DNA from: Amycolatopsis nigrescens CSC17Ta-90
Lineage (GTDB): Bacteria; Actinomycetota; Actinomycetes; Mycobacteriales; Pseudonocardiaceae
Length of the DNA: 64,000 bases
Assembly: GCF_000384315.1 (NCBI RefSeq)
Contig: NZ_ARVW01000001.1
Coordinates: forward strand, 1,435,746 to 1,499,745
Direction: 5' to 3'
The translations under genes were made by a program, and so were the position numbers. Positions 49,862 to 61,271 of the stretch are shown here, one piece after another. Position 1 is the stretch's first letter. Each line of letters starts with the position of its first letter. The notes under the pieces were generated by a model that made no database searches, was not told where the DNA came from, and saw only the letters and a program-made list of their open reading frames with translations.

Positions 49862-51103
49862 TCAGAGGCGCACGGGCAGGCGGGCGAGCCGCCAGGCACC
49901 CGGCATCAGCTGCCGCTCCGGCTCCCCGCCGAGCGCGAGGTCCGGGAAATGGCGCAACAGCGCGCCGAAAGCCACTTCGCCCTCCTGCTTCGCCAGTGCC
50001 GCGCCGAGGCAGTAGTGCGCCCCGTGCGCGAACGCGACATGGGTCTCCCGGCGGCCTTCCGGCGAGCGGGTGACGTCCAGCCGGTCCGGATCGTCGAACC
50101 TGCGCGGGTCGTAGTTGGCGCTTGCCAGGATCGGGACCACCGCCTCGCCGCGGCGCACCACCGTGCCGCCGATCTCGACATCCTCGGCGGCGTAACGCAT
50201 CCGGGTGATCAACGCGGTGCCGCCCCAGCGCAGTAGCTCTTGCACCGCACCCGGCAGCAGGTCCGGATCCGAGCGCAGCAGGGCGAGCTGGTCCGGATGG
50301 GTGAGCAGCGCGAGCGTGCCGTTGCCGATCAGATGCGCGGTGGTCTCGTGCCCGGCCAGCACCAGGGTGAAGACCATCGTGGTCATCTCGACATCGCTGA
50401 GCCGGTCGCCGTCCTCGTCCTGCGCGTGGATCAGGGCGCTGATCAGGTCGTCGGCCGGTTCCGCGCGGCGGCGCGCGATCAGCGCCTCGATGTAGTCGAC
50501 CAGGCTGGCGATCGCTTCGCCGAAAGCGGGGCCATAGCTCGAAACCAGGGTCTCGCTCGCCTCCCGCCATAGCCCGCGGTCCTCTTCCGGAATACCGACC
50601 AGTTCACAGATCACGATGATCGGCAGCGGATACGCGAAGTGCTCCAGCAGATCCACCACGCCGTCCTCGGCGTGCTCCGGCAACGCCGCCAGCAGCTCAT
50701 CGGCCACGGTCTCCACCCGTGGTCGCAGGTCGGCGATCCGGCGCACGGTGAAGGCGCGCGAAACCAACTTGCGCAGCCGGACGTGGTCGGCGCCGTCGAA
50801 GTCGAGAATGGTGGACACCAGGTACTTCTGGTACTCCGGCGGCACCCCGCGCACGTCCATGGACTTCCGGGCCAGGTTCGGCACGTCCATGCCGGGCACG
50901 TCCGCCGGGTTGATCACGAACCGCGGGTCGCTCAGCACCTGCTTCACGTCCTCGTACCTCGTGATAGTCCACAGTGGACCTACACCGGTCATCTCGGCCC
51001 GTACGACCGGTGCCTGCTCACGGATCTTCGAAAACTCGCCGAAGGGATCCCGCAGCAGTGCCGGATCGTCCATGGCGTAGGCAACAGGGAGCTCAGTAGT
51101 CAT
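49862..51103 (-). CDS. cytochrome P450 with adjacent ferredoxin
   Basis: A 413-residue P450: AGHETT oxygen-binding motif, ELLR in the K-helix (ExxR) and heme loop FAHGAHYCLG with the axial Cys. It is similar along its whole length to the P450 at 30307 (shared YEDVK, RFVI/RFVA, FDGADH, RLSD). The ATG at 51103 is preferred; GTG at 51112 adds three residues. The ferredoxin gene upstream should supply electrons. Substrate unknown. Confidence 0.94.
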   Translation of the reverse strand: MTTELPVAYAMDDPALLRDPFGEFSKIREQAPVVRAEMTGVGPLWTITRYEDVKQVLSDPRFVINPADVPGMDVPNLARKSMDVRGVPPEYQKYLVSTILDFDGADHVRLRKLVSRAFTVRRIADLRPRVETVADELLAALPEHAEDGVVDLLEHFAYPLPIIVICELVGIPEEDRGLWREASETLVSSYGPAFGEAIASLVDYIEALIARRRAEPADDLISALIHAQDEDGDRLSDVEMTTMVFTLVLAGHETTAHLIGNGTLALLTHPDQLALLRSDPDLLPGAVQELLRWGGTALITRMRYAAEDVEIGGTVVRRGEAVVPILASANYDPRRFDDPDRLDVTRSPEGRRETHVAFAHGAHYCLGAALAKQEGEVAFGALLRHFPDLALGGEPERQLMPGAWRLARLPVRL

Positions 51104-51145
51104 GCGAGACACTCCGTCTGTGGTGGGGTCTGAGGTGGTGGGATT

Positions 51146-51343
51146 TCAGTCTTCGACGAGCCGGATCGCGACGGTCGGGCAGAGCTGCACGGCCTCGTGG
51201 ACCGCGTCCTCCTGTCCGGCATCAGGTCTGGGGTTGCGCACCAGCACGGTGCCCTCTTCGTCGTCCACGTCGAAGATCTCGGGAGCGGCGAAGGCGCACA
51301 TTCCGGTTCCGGCACAACGCTGGGTGTCCACGACGATGTTCAC
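51146..51343 (-). CDS. [3Fe-4S]-type ferredoxin
   Basis: A 65-residue ferredoxin: CAGTGMCAFAAPEIFDVDDEEG and a final CPTVAI. With three cysteines in cluster positions (CxxxxxC...CP), the position usually held by the fourth Cys being Ala, a 3Fe-4S cluster is expected. It lies 42 nt before the P450 and transcribes with it. The GTG start at 51343 abuts the operator-like dyad. Confidence 0.92.
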   Translation of the reverse strand: MNIVVDTQRCAGTGMCAFAAPEIFDVDDEEGTVLVRNPRPDAGQEDAVHEAVQLCPTVAIRLVED

Positions 51344-51381
51344 ACTTCACAAGCTACACAAGTTTCACGTTGTTGTGAAGT
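51344..51381. promoter_or_regulatory. ACTTCACAA-N20-TTGTGAAGT dyad upstream of ferredoxin-P450 operon
   Basis: Perfect 9-bp arms at 51344-51352 and 51373-51381, with further related half-sites inside (ACACAAG, TTCAC). It abuts the ferredoxin start codon, so a bound protein would block initiation, or the transcript is leaderless. Likely a regulator operator (TetR- or MarR-like spacing). Confidence 0.5.
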
Positions 51382-54028
<2,647 letters not shown>

Positions 54029-54032
54029 GCGA

Positions 54033-54686
54033 TCAGCGGGGAAGCGGCCGGACGGCCGCTTCCGGTGGCACGGTGAAGGTCACGGTCACCTGGTAGCGAC
54101 CGGTGTCGAGCCGCTGCAGGACGGCGGCCTTCGCCAGCCCCGACGTGGTGCAGGACCCGAGCCCGGGCTCGGGGCAGTGCACCTTCGTGTTCGGGCTCAG
54201 CAGCGACTCGCCGAGGGCCGCGGCACCGGCGCCGACCGCCCGCGCGAGCTCGGTTTCCAGGCTCGAAGGCGGGGTGACGAGCAGGTCCCGCACCATGACC
54301 CCGTCCGCGGCCACCGGGAAACCCCAGGTGGACGACGCCATCCGGCCGGACTTCTCGCCGGGGGCGGCGGTGTAGACGGTGGTCGAAGAGCCATACCGGC
54401 CGTGGCCGTCCCGCAGCAGGCAGGACACCCCGCCCTCGGTCGGCTCACCGCAGACCGCCGCGGCCGTCACCTTGTCGCTTTCCCCGACCGAGGCGACGAT
54501 CTGCGCTTCCGCCTCGGCACGGCCGGGCGGAGTCCAGCCGCTGAGCCAGTCCCACAGCCACCACACGAGCAGGATCGCGACCAGGGCCACCGCCCCCAGG
54601 ACGTACGGCACGAATCTTCTCCGCCGCGATACCGGCCGATCCTTTTTCGCCGGTGCCGGGGCGGTCCGGCGCAGAGACTCGGTCAC
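54033..54686 (-). CDS. hypothetical single-pass membrane protein
   Basis: A 217-residue protein with a basic N-terminus, one membrane helix (YVLGAVALVAILLVWWLWDWL, ~28-48) and an extracytoplasmic domain with paired Cys (VCGEPTEGGVSCLL, HCPEPGLGSCTTS). No known domain was recognised. It ends 4 nt from the geosmin synthase stop, convergent with it. Confidence 0.65.
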   Translation of the reverse strand: MTESLRRTAPAPAKKDRPVSRRRRFVPYVLGAVALVAILLVWWLWDWLSGWTPPGRAEAEAQIVASVGESDKVTAAAVCGEPTEGGVSCLLRDGHGRYGSSTTVYTAAPGEKSGRMASSTWGFPVAADGVMVRDLLVTPPSSLETELARAVGAGAAALGESLLSPNTKVHCPEPGLGSCTTSGLAKAAVLQRLDTGRYQVTVTFTVPPEAAVRPLPR

Positions 54687-54786
54687 CCGGCAAGCCTACG
54701 AGCAGCACCGCTCCGGAAAAACGGCATTCGGGTGACGCGAGCGCCCGCGTTCGGGCTAATTCGGTGTCCCGCGAAAACGCGTCTCG

Positions 54787-57012
54787 CTACAGAAGCTTCT
54801 CCGGGGTGATCGGCAGTTCGCGGACCCGCCTGCCGGTCGCGTGGTACACCGCGTTCGCGATCGCCGGTGCGACCCCGACCGCCACCACCTCGCCGAGTCC
54901 CTTGGCACCGTTGGGATGGGCGTTCGGCTCGGCCTCGTCCACGAACAGCGCCCGCACGTCACCGACGTCGGCGTGCACCGGCACGTGGTAGTCGGTCAGC
55001 GCCGGGGTGATCAGCCTGCCGGACACCGGGTCCGGGGTCAGCCGCTCGGTGAGCGCGCCACCCATGGCGAAGATGATCCCGCCCTGCGCCTGGTTGCGGG
55101 CGGTTTTCGGGTTGAGCACCCGCCCGCAGTCGAAAACTCCGACATGCCGGGTGACGCGCACCCTCGGCAGGTCGGCGTCGATCCGGACCTCGACGAAATG
55201 CGCGGCGAAGGTGGCCAGCGCGTACGGGCTGTTCGCGTCGGGCTGGTAGCTGCCCTCCTCGCGGAGTGTGCCGATCCCGTTGCGCCGCAACAGTTCCTGG
55301 TAGCTCTCCCCGCGATCCGGGTCGTCCCGCACGAACAGCCTGCCGTGCTCGGCGGCGACCGCGTCCTCGGCAACGCCGTGCAGGGGCGAGCGGGGGTCGT
55401 GCACGGCCAGCCTGACCGCGGCCTGCCTGGCCTTCACCGCCGCCTGCTGGACCGCGCTGCCGGTGCTGCCCGAGGTCAGCGAGCCGAAGGTGGGCGAGCC
55501 GGCGGGCAGGGCGGAGTCACCGGCGCTGATCCGCACCCGTTCGTGGCCGATGCCGAGGCCGGAGGCGGCGACCTGGACCATCGTGGTCAGCGAGCCGCCG
55601 CCGATCTCCTGGGTCGACGTGGACACCACCGCGGTCCCGTCCGCGTTGATCTCCACCCGCGCCGCGGCCGGCGCCGAGTGCTCGCCCCGCATTCCGGACG
55701 CCATCCCGTAACCGACAAGGTCGGCCCCGTCCCGCATCGAACCGGGCTCCGGCGTGCGGCGATCCCAGCCGAACTCGGCAGCACCGAGCTCGTAGCAGCG
55801 GAGCAAACGTTTGCCGCCCCAGGGTTTCCCGGTGTGTGGATGGGCGTCCGCGTGGTTGCGTCGCCGAAGCTCGAGCGGGTCGAGACCGGTCGCATAGGCC
55901 AGTTCGTCCATCGCGCTTTCGATCGCGAACCCACCGGCGGTGTCGCCGGGAGTGCGCATCGAGGTCGAGGTGCCGATGCTGACCTTCGTCACGGTGACGC
56001 GTGCGTCCACATTGGGCACCGCGTAGACCGCCGGGGTGTTCTGGATGGTCGGCTCCGGCCGGTCGTCCAGCCACGACGTCGGGTTGACGCTCTGGTGCAG
56101 GGTGGCCCTCAGCCTGCCGTCCCGGCCGGCGCCGAGCCGGACCCGCTGGATGGTCGCGGGCATGTGACCGGTCCCGGTGAACACCTGCTTGCGGGTCAGG
56201 GTCAGCCGGACCGGCCTGCGCACCACCTGCGCAGCCAGCGGGGCGAGCAGGGTGTGCGCCCACAGAAAGGACTTGTTCCCGAACGCGCCCCCGAGGTAGC
56301 TGCAGATCAGCCGGACGTTGCCGGCCGGCAGACCGAAGGCGGCGGCCACCGCCTGGCTGTGCAGTTGGACGGCCTGGCTGGAGTCGTGCACGGTGAGCCG
56401 GTCACCGTCCCAGGACGCCAGGGTGGACGACGGTTCCATCGGCGCGTGGGACAGATTGGCGGTCCGGTACTCCGCGTCCACCTGCACCGGCGCCGCGGCC
56501 AGCGCACCTTCCGGGTCACCGCGCCGGTACTCCACCGGGAACCGCTGCACATACGGGCCGCTCGGTCGGTACGCGGCCGGCAACCCGGCGTCGAGATCGG
56601 GCACCGGCCGCTGTCGCTCGTAGTCGACGCGCACCAACCCGGCCGCGTACTCGGCCAGTTCCAGGGTTTCCGCGACGACCAGCGCGACGCACTGGTTGCC
56701 GTAGTAGATCCGGTCGTCTTCGAGCGGCAGCCTGTTCTCCGCGTTGTACTGCGCCGTCCCGGGCCGGCCCTTCCATTGTGGACGGTTGAGGTGGTCGAGT
56801 ACGGCCAGCACCCCGCGCACCCCCAGTGCCCGCGAGCTGTCGATGGCACGTACCCGACCGGCCGGGACGGCGCTGGTGACCATCACCGCAACGGCCGCGC
56901 CCGGCGCACGCACGTCGGCGGTGTACACCGCGCGGCCGGTCACCTTCTCCCCCGCCTCCACCCTGGTGATCGGCGCGCCGATCGGATCGACCCAGTCCCG
57001 TGCGGTGGTCAT
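54787..57012 (-). CDS. molybdenum hydroxylase large subunit (PaoC/YagR-like aldehyde oxidoreductase)
   Basis: A 741-residue molybdopterin-binding subunit of the xanthine dehydrogenase family. TRVEAGEKVTGRAVYTADV at the start, QAVQLHSQAVAAAFGLP, GGAFGNKSFLWAH, TSTQEIGGGSLTT, and the catalytic Glu in GAKGLGEVVAVG. Overlaps the FAD-subunit TGA (ATGA) as last gene of the three-gene operon. Together with the Tat-exported small subunit it forms an exported aldehyde-oxidising complex; no dedicated maturation chaperone gene is adjacent. Confidence 0.93.
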   Translation of the reverse strand: MTTARDWVDPIGAPITRVEAGEKVTGRAVYTADVRAPGAAVAVMVTSAVPAGRVRAIDSSRALGVRGVLAVLDHLNRPQWKGRPGTAQYNAENRLPLEDDRIYYGNQCVALVVAETLELAEYAAGLVRVDYERQRPVPDLDAGLPAAYRPSGPYVQRFPVEYRRGDPEGALAAAPVQVDAEYRTANLSHAPMEPSSTLASWDGDRLTVHDSSQAVQLHSQAVAAAFGLPAGNVRLICSYLGGAFGNKSFLWAHTLLAPLAAQVVRRPVRLTLTRKQVFTGTGHMPATIQRVRLGAGRDGRLRATLHQSVNPTSWLDDRPEPTIQNTPAVYAVPNVDARVTVTKVSIGTSTSMRTPGDTAGGFAIESAMDELAYATGLDPLELRRRNHADAHPHTGKPWGGKRLLRCYELGAAEFGWDRRTPEPGSMRDGADLVGYGMASGMRGEHSAPAAARVEINADGTAVVSTSTQEIGGGSLTTMVQVAASGLGIGHERVRISAGDSALPAGSPTFGSLTSGSTGSAVQQAAVKARQAAVRLAVHDPRSPLHGVAEDAVAAEHGRLFVRDDPDRGESYQELLRRNGIGTLREEGSYQPDANSPYALATFAAHFVEVRIDADLPRVRVTRHVGVFDCGRVLNPKTARNQAQGGIIFAMGGALTERLTPDPVSGRLITPALTDYHVPVHADVGDVRALFVDEAEPNAHPNGAKGLGEVVAVGVAPAIANAVYHATGRRVRELPITPEKLL

Positions 57013-57992
57013 CGCTGCCCCAGTTCGGTGAGCGCCCGCCGGACCACCCGGCGCGCGAGTTCGACCTTGTAGGTGTTGTCCGGTCTCGGCGTCGCACCCT
57101 CGACGGCGGCGTCCGCGGCCAGCGCGATGGCGGCCGCGTCGAACCGCTGCCCGCTCAGTGCCCGCTCGGCCGCCGGGCAGCGCCACGGTTTCGCCGCGAC
57201 CCCGCCGAGCGCGATCCTGGCCGTGCGCACGAGCCCGTCGGAAATTTCGACCGCCACCGCGGCCGACACCAGCGCGAAGGCGAAGGACGCGCGGTCACGG
57301 AACTTCAGGTAGTGCGAAGTCCGCCCGAAAGGCCGCCGCGGGATTTCGATGGCGGTGATCAGCTCGGCCCTGCGCAGCGCCGTCTCCCGCTCCGGTGTGC
57401 CCGCGGGCAGCAGGTGGAACTCGTCCAGCGGGATCCGTCGCCGGCCGGCCGGGCCCTCCACCAGCACCACGGCCTCCATCGCCTGCAGCGCGACCGCGAG
57501 GTCCGAAGGATGTACGGCCACACAGGCGGGAGAAGCACCGAAGATCGCCTGCCGTGCACCGTCCCCCTCGGCCGAGGCGCAGCCGCTGCCGGGAGCACGC
57601 CGGTTGCAGTCGAACTCCGGCAACCGGAAGTAGGTGCAGCGCACCCGTTGCAGCAGGTTGCCGCCGAAGGTGGCCATGTTCCGGATCTGCGGCGAGGCGC
57701 CAGCCCGCAGGGCCTGCGTGACCACCGGGAACTCCGCCCGCAGCCGGGGGTCGTCGATCGCGTTGCGGCACAGCGCGCCGATCCGGACCGTGCCGTCCGG
57801 CAGCCATTCCACCCGGTCGAGGCCGAGCCCGCCGAGATCGACCAGCCGGGACGGGGTCGCGATCCCGTCCCGGAGCAGGGTGATCAGGTCGGTGCCGCCG
57901 GCGATGGCGGTGGCACCGGAGTCGCGGTCGAGAATTCGGACGGCCTCGGCGACGCTGCGAGGTTTGCTCAGCTGGAACGGGCGCACGCTCAT
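57009..57992 (-). CDS. molybdenum hydroxylase FAD subunit with extra iron-sulfur site (PaoB/YagS-like)
   Basis: A 327-residue FAD subunit: AIAGGTDLITLLRDG and ATFGGNLLQRVRC hold the FAD pyrophosphate. An insert with Cys residues (RCTYFRLPEFDCNRR, GSGCAS) matches the additional [4Fe-4S] site known in PaoB. It overlaps both neighbours by ATGA. It passes electrons from the molybdenum centre to an acceptor. Confidence 0.92.
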   Translation of the reverse strand: MSVRPFQLSKPRSVAEAVRILDRDSGATAIAGGTDLITLLRDGIATPSRLVDLGGLGLDRVEWLPDGTVRIGALCRNAIDDPRLRAEFPVVTQALRAGASPQIRNMATFGGNLLQRVRCTYFRLPEFDCNRRAPGSGCASAEGDGARQAIFGASPACVAVHPSDLAVALQAMEAVVLVEGPAGRRRIPLDEFHLLPAGTPERETALRRAELITAIEIPRRPFGRTSHYLKFRDRASFAFALVSAAVAVEISDGLVRTARIALGGVAAKPWRCPAAERALSGQRFDAAAIALAADAAVEGATPRPDNTYKVELARRVVRRALTELGQR

Positions 57993-58606
57993 CGCCCCCT
58001 GGCGTCCGCGATCGCGGCGGCGATATTCGGGTAGGCCGCGCAGCGGCACAGGTTGCCGCTCATCAGCTCGGGAATCTCCGCGTCCGGCACCTTCGGATTT
58101 TCCGACAGCAAGCCGACCGCGGAGACGATCTGGCCCGAGGTGCAGAAGCCGCACTGAAACCCGTCCCGCTCGGCGAAGGCCCGCTGCACCGGATGCGGCC
58201 GGTCGCCGGTCGCCAGTCCTTCGACGGTGGTGATCTCCCGGCCGGTGTACATCCCGGCCACCGTCAGGCAGGACAGCATCCGGCTGCCGTCCACCAGCAC
58301 CGTGCAGGCGCCACAGGCACCCTGGTTGCAGCCCTTCTTGGTGCCGGTCAGCCCGAGGTTCTCGCGCAGCGCGTCCAGCAGGCTGGTCCGGACGTCCGCG
58401 TCGAAGGTCCGCGGCCTGCCGTTGACCCGCAGGGTGAGCCTGGTGGTCTCCGACGGCGCCTGCGCCGGGGCCGGGGCTGCCTGCGCAACCCCGCCGGTCC
58501 CGAGCACGGAGGCCCCGGCCACGCCTGCGGCCAGGCTTCTGCTCAGGAACTCGCGACGGCTGCTGCCGCCCGTGGTGTCTCGCCCGGCTCTGCTCTTACG
58601 TCTCAT
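57989..58606 (-). CDS. molybdenum hydroxylase 2Fe-2S subunit with Tat signal (PaoA/YagT-like)
   Basis: A 205-residue subunit. The twin-arginine signal SSRREFLSRSLAAGVAGASVL leads a two-cluster protein: plant-type site CNQGACGACTVLVDG...C and the second site CGFCTSGQ...CRCAAYP. The Tat signal means the folded complex is exported. First gene of the operon; ATG follows GAGGAC. Divergent from the MarR gene across a 16-bp palindrome. Confidence 0.93.
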   Translation of the reverse strand: MRRKSRAGRDTTGGSSRREFLSRSLAAGVAGASVLGTGGVAQAAPAPAQAPSETTRLTLRVNGRPRTFDADVRTSLLDALRENLGLTGTKKGCNQGACGACTVLVDGSRMLSCLTVAGMYTGREITTVEGLATGDRPHPVQRAFAERDGFQCGFCTSGQIVSAVGLLSENPKVPDAEIPELMSGNLCRCAAYPNIAAAIADARGR

Positions 58607-58640
58607 GGGTCCTCGATCCGATTCGGGGAGGGCTGTAGAG

Positions 58641-58656
58641 TTACAGAGTTCTGTAA
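58641..58656. promoter_or_regulatory. TTACAGA-GT-TCTGTAA palindrome (probable MarR operator)
   Basis: A perfect 7-bp dyad in the 85-nt region between the aldehyde oxidoreductase operon and the divergent MarR gene. MarR proteins bind such ~16-bp palindromes; the placement suits control in both directions. Confidence 0.65.
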
Positions 58657-58691
58657 TTAAGGAGAGTACTGGCGAGGGGTAAAATTCATGT

Positions 58692-59180
58692 GTGACTATG
58701 CGTGCTGAAGACCGACTGGGCTATCACGTCAAACGGGTCGAGCAGGAGCTGATGGCGGTCAAACACGTGGCCATCAAGCCGAGCGGGCTGACCGTGCCCC
58801 AGTACACCGCGCTGGCCATCCTGTCCCAGCACCCCGGCGCCTCGACCTCGGCGCTGGCGAGGTTCGCACTGGTCACCCCGCAGACGATGGCCACCATCAT
58901 GGCGAACCTCGACGCCAAGGGACTTATCGTCAAGGTGCCTGACCCGTACCACCTCAACTCGCAGCAGATCGAGCTCACCGCGGCCGGCCGCAAGGTGCTC
59001 GGCACGGCGGACGACGCCGCGGTGAAGGTGGAACGCGCGATCGGCGAGGCGTTCACCGCCCAGGAACGCGACACCCTGGTCGACCTGCTGGCCCGATTCT
59101 CCAGCACCCTGGAGGAGCAGGCCGCCAAGCTCACCGGCACCGGCCCGGCGCTCACTCCCTTCCGGACGAACCCGAGCTGA
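58692..59180 (+). CDS. MarR-family transcriptional regulator
   Basis: A ~162-residue winged-helix regulator: GLTVPQYTALAILSQHPGASTSALARFALVTPQTMATIMANLDAKGLI. A helical dimerisation C-terminus follows. GTG at 58692 or ATG at 58698, after GAGGGG. Divergent from the molybdenum hydroxylase operon, which it probably represses until an aldehyde or aromatic ligand appears. Confidence 0.9.
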   Translation: MTMRAEDRLGYHVKRVEQELMAVKHVAIKPSGLTVPQYTALAILSQHPGASTSALARFALVTPQTMATIMANLDAKGLIVKVPDPYHLNSQQIELTAAGRKVLGTADDAAVKVERAIGEAFTAQERDTLVDLLARFSSTLEEQAAKLTGTGPALTPFRTNPS

Positions 59181-59212
59181 GCAGGGTCAGCCGCGGCGAC
59201 ATCCCCGGACGC

Positions 59213-60364
59213 TCACCATTCGGCGAGGCTGCCGTCCTCGTGCCGCCACACCGGGTTGCGCCAGCGGTGCCCGGTCTCCGCCGCCGCCCGCACCGCTTTT
59301 TCGTCGATTTCGATCCCGAGGCCGTGTCCGGTCGGCCGCCGCAGGTGGCCGTCGAAAAATTCGAACGGGCCCGGGTCGGCCAGGTAATGCACCAGTTCGG
59401 TGCCGCCGCCGTGGTAGTGCATGCCCAGGCTCTGTTCCTGGATCAGGAAGTTCGGTGTGGCGAAGGCGATCTGGAGACTCGCCGCGAGCGAGATCGGCCC
59501 GAGCGGGCAGTGCGGCGCGATGCTCGCCCCGTACACCTCGGCGAGCGCGCCGATCCGCCGGAGCTCCGAGATTCCGCCGGCGTGCGAAGGATCCGGCTGG
59601 AGCACCGCGACCCCGGCGTCCAGCGCCGGCTTGACGTCCCAGCGCGAGTAGAGCCGCTCCCCCACCGCGATCGGCACCGTACTGGCCGCCACCACCGCGG
59701 CCAGCGCACCGCCCTGGATCTCCGGCAGCACCGGCTCCTCGACGAACATCGGCTGGACCTCTTCGAGCATCCGCACCAGCCGCCGCGCCATCGCCGGTGA
59801 CACCCGGCCGTGGAAGTCGATCGCCAGGTCACGATGCGGCCCCAGCGCCGCCCGCGCCTCCCTCGCCCTGCCCAGCGCGGCATCCGCTTCGGCAGGCGAC
59901 GCGATCGCGTTCATCGGGCCGGCCACGTTCATCTTCACCGCGGTGAACCCGGCCTCGACCTGCCTGGTCACCGCCTCGCCGACGTTCGACGGCCGGTCGC
60001 CGCCGACCCACGAGTACACCCGCACCCGGTCGCGGACAGGGCCGCCGAGCAGTTCGTGCACCGGCGCACCCCGCACCTTGCCGGTGATGTCCCACAACGC
60101 GTGGTCGAACCCGGCCAGCGCGCTGGATAGCACCGGACCACCACGGTAGAAGCCGGCGCGCCGCAGCACCTGCCAGTGGTCCTCGATGCGCAGCGGGTCC
60201 TGCCCGATGACCAACTCGGCCAGCTCGTGCACCGCGGCCCGCACGGACTCCGCCCGCCCCTCGACCACCGGCTCACCCCAGCCGCTGACTCCTTCGTCCG
60301 TGCTGACCTTGAGGAAGAGCCAGCGCGGCGGGACAAGAAAGGTTTCAATCCCGGTGATCTTCAT
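59213..60364 (-). CDS. enolase-superfamily sugar-acid dehydratase (galactonate dehydratase-like)
   Basis: A 383-residue enolase-superfamily enzyme. KITGIETFLVPPRWLFLKVSTD at the N-terminus; KMNVAG, the metal ligands in DFHGR, EEPV and GERL; His in HCPLGPISLAAS. This pattern matches D-galactonate dehydratases, which make 2-keto-3-deoxy sugar acids. It is coupled with an SDR gene 10 nt upstream in the same direction; a lactonase is divergent. ATG at 60364. Confidence 0.88.
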   Translation of the reverse strand: MKITGIETFLVPPRWLFLKVSTDEGVSGWGEPVVEGRAESVRAAVHELAELVIGQDPLRIEDHWQVLRRAGFYRGGPVLSSALAGFDHALWDITGKVRGAPVHELLGGPVRDRVRVYSWVGGDRPSNVGEAVTRQVEAGFTAVKMNVAGPMNAIASPAEADAALGRAREARAALGPHRDLAIDFHGRVSPAMARRLVRMLEEVQPMFVEEPVLPEIQGGALAAVVAASTVPIAVGERLYSRWDVKPALDAGVAVLQPDPSHAGGISELRRIGALAEVYGASIAPHCPLGPISLAASLQIAFATPNFLIQEQSLGMHYHGGGTELVHYLADPGPFEFFDGHLRRPTGHGLGIEIDEKAVRAAAETGHRWRNPVWRHEDGSLAEW

Positions 60365-60374
60365 ACTCGCTCCC

Positions 60375-61100
60375 TCATGCGGAATCCTTGGCGGCCGACC
60401 AGCCGCCGTCGACGACCAGTTCGGCACCGGACACAAAGGACGCTTCCGGCGAGACGAGAAAGGCGACCGCGGACGCGACCTCGTCCGGGTCACCCAGCCG
60501 GCCGGCGGGAGTGGCCGCCGCGCTGCGTGCCCGGTCGGCCTCGCCGACCCGGTCCCAGGCCTGGGTGAGCACCGGGCCCGGCAGCACGCTGTTCACCCGC
60601 ACCCGCGGCCCGTACTCCACCGCGAGCTGCCTGGTGAGCGAGACCAGCGCGCCCTTCGTCGCGGCATAGGCCGGATGCCCCGGCAGCCCGAACAGCGCGT
60701 GCACGGACGAGACGAGCACGACCGACCCGGCTCGCGCGCGCAGCGACGGCAGGCAGGCGCGGACACCGAGGTAGGCGCCGGTGAGGTTCACCTCGAGCTG
60801 CCGCGTCCACTCCACGCGGTCCATCTCGTGCAGCGGTTTCACCGTGGCCGTGTACGCGTTGCTGACCAGCGCGTCGACCCCGCCCGCAAGCCGTTGCGCG
60901 AGCCCGACGGCCGCGCTCCAGGTGGCTTCGTCGGCGACATCCCCGACCACGGCGTGCACCCCGTCGACGGTTTCCGCCGTTTCGGCCACATCCACCGCGA
61001 CCACCCGGTACCCGTCACGGACGAGCCGCCTGGCGGTCGCGGCCCCGATCCCCGCCGCGGCACCGGACACCACCGCGCACCGCATCGGCTGCTCTGCCAC
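60375..61100 (-). CDS. short-chain dehydrogenase/reductase (probable sugar dehydrogenase)
   Basis: A 241-residue classical SDR: SGAAAGIGAATARRL cofactor loop, acidic VDVAE after the second strand (favours NAD), Ser in LVSSVHALFG, YAATKGAL with Tyr/Lys. GTG at 61100 has GGGAGGCGG upstream. Same operon as the dehydratase. Oxidation of an aldose to its lactone is inferred from the neighbours. Confidence 0.86.
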   Translation of the reverse strand: MAEQPMRCAVVSGAAAGIGAATARRLVRDGYRVVAVDVAETAETVDGVHAVVGDVADEATWSAAVGLAQRLAGGVDALVSNAYTATVKPLHEMDRVEWTRQLEVNLTGAYLGVRACLPSLRARAGSVVLVSSVHALFGLPGHPAYAATKGALVSLTRQLAVEYGPRVRVNSVLPGPVLTQAWDRVGEADRARSAAATPAGRLGDPDEVASAVAFLVSPEASFVSGAELVVDGGWSAAKDSA

Positions 61101-61208
61101 CTGCCGCCTCCCTTGTCGTTCAGATGATCGCGGCCTGGAAGAAGCCTGCCCTCTCAGCCCCGGACGGGAAAGCCCGCCGCAGCTTGCCCGGTGGCCAAAG
61201 CCAGTGTC

Positions 61209-61233
61209 AATAATAAATACTAAATTATGATTT
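61209..61233. promoter_or_regulatory. AT-rich segment in divergent SDR/lactonase promoter
   Basis: 25 bp with only two G or C in a GC-rich surrounding, in the 171-nt divergent region. It probably holds -10 elements or a regulator site for both operons. Confidence 0.45.
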
Positions 61234-61271
61234 CAGGTGTACGGTGCACGCGAAACTGGTAGGTGTGGACC

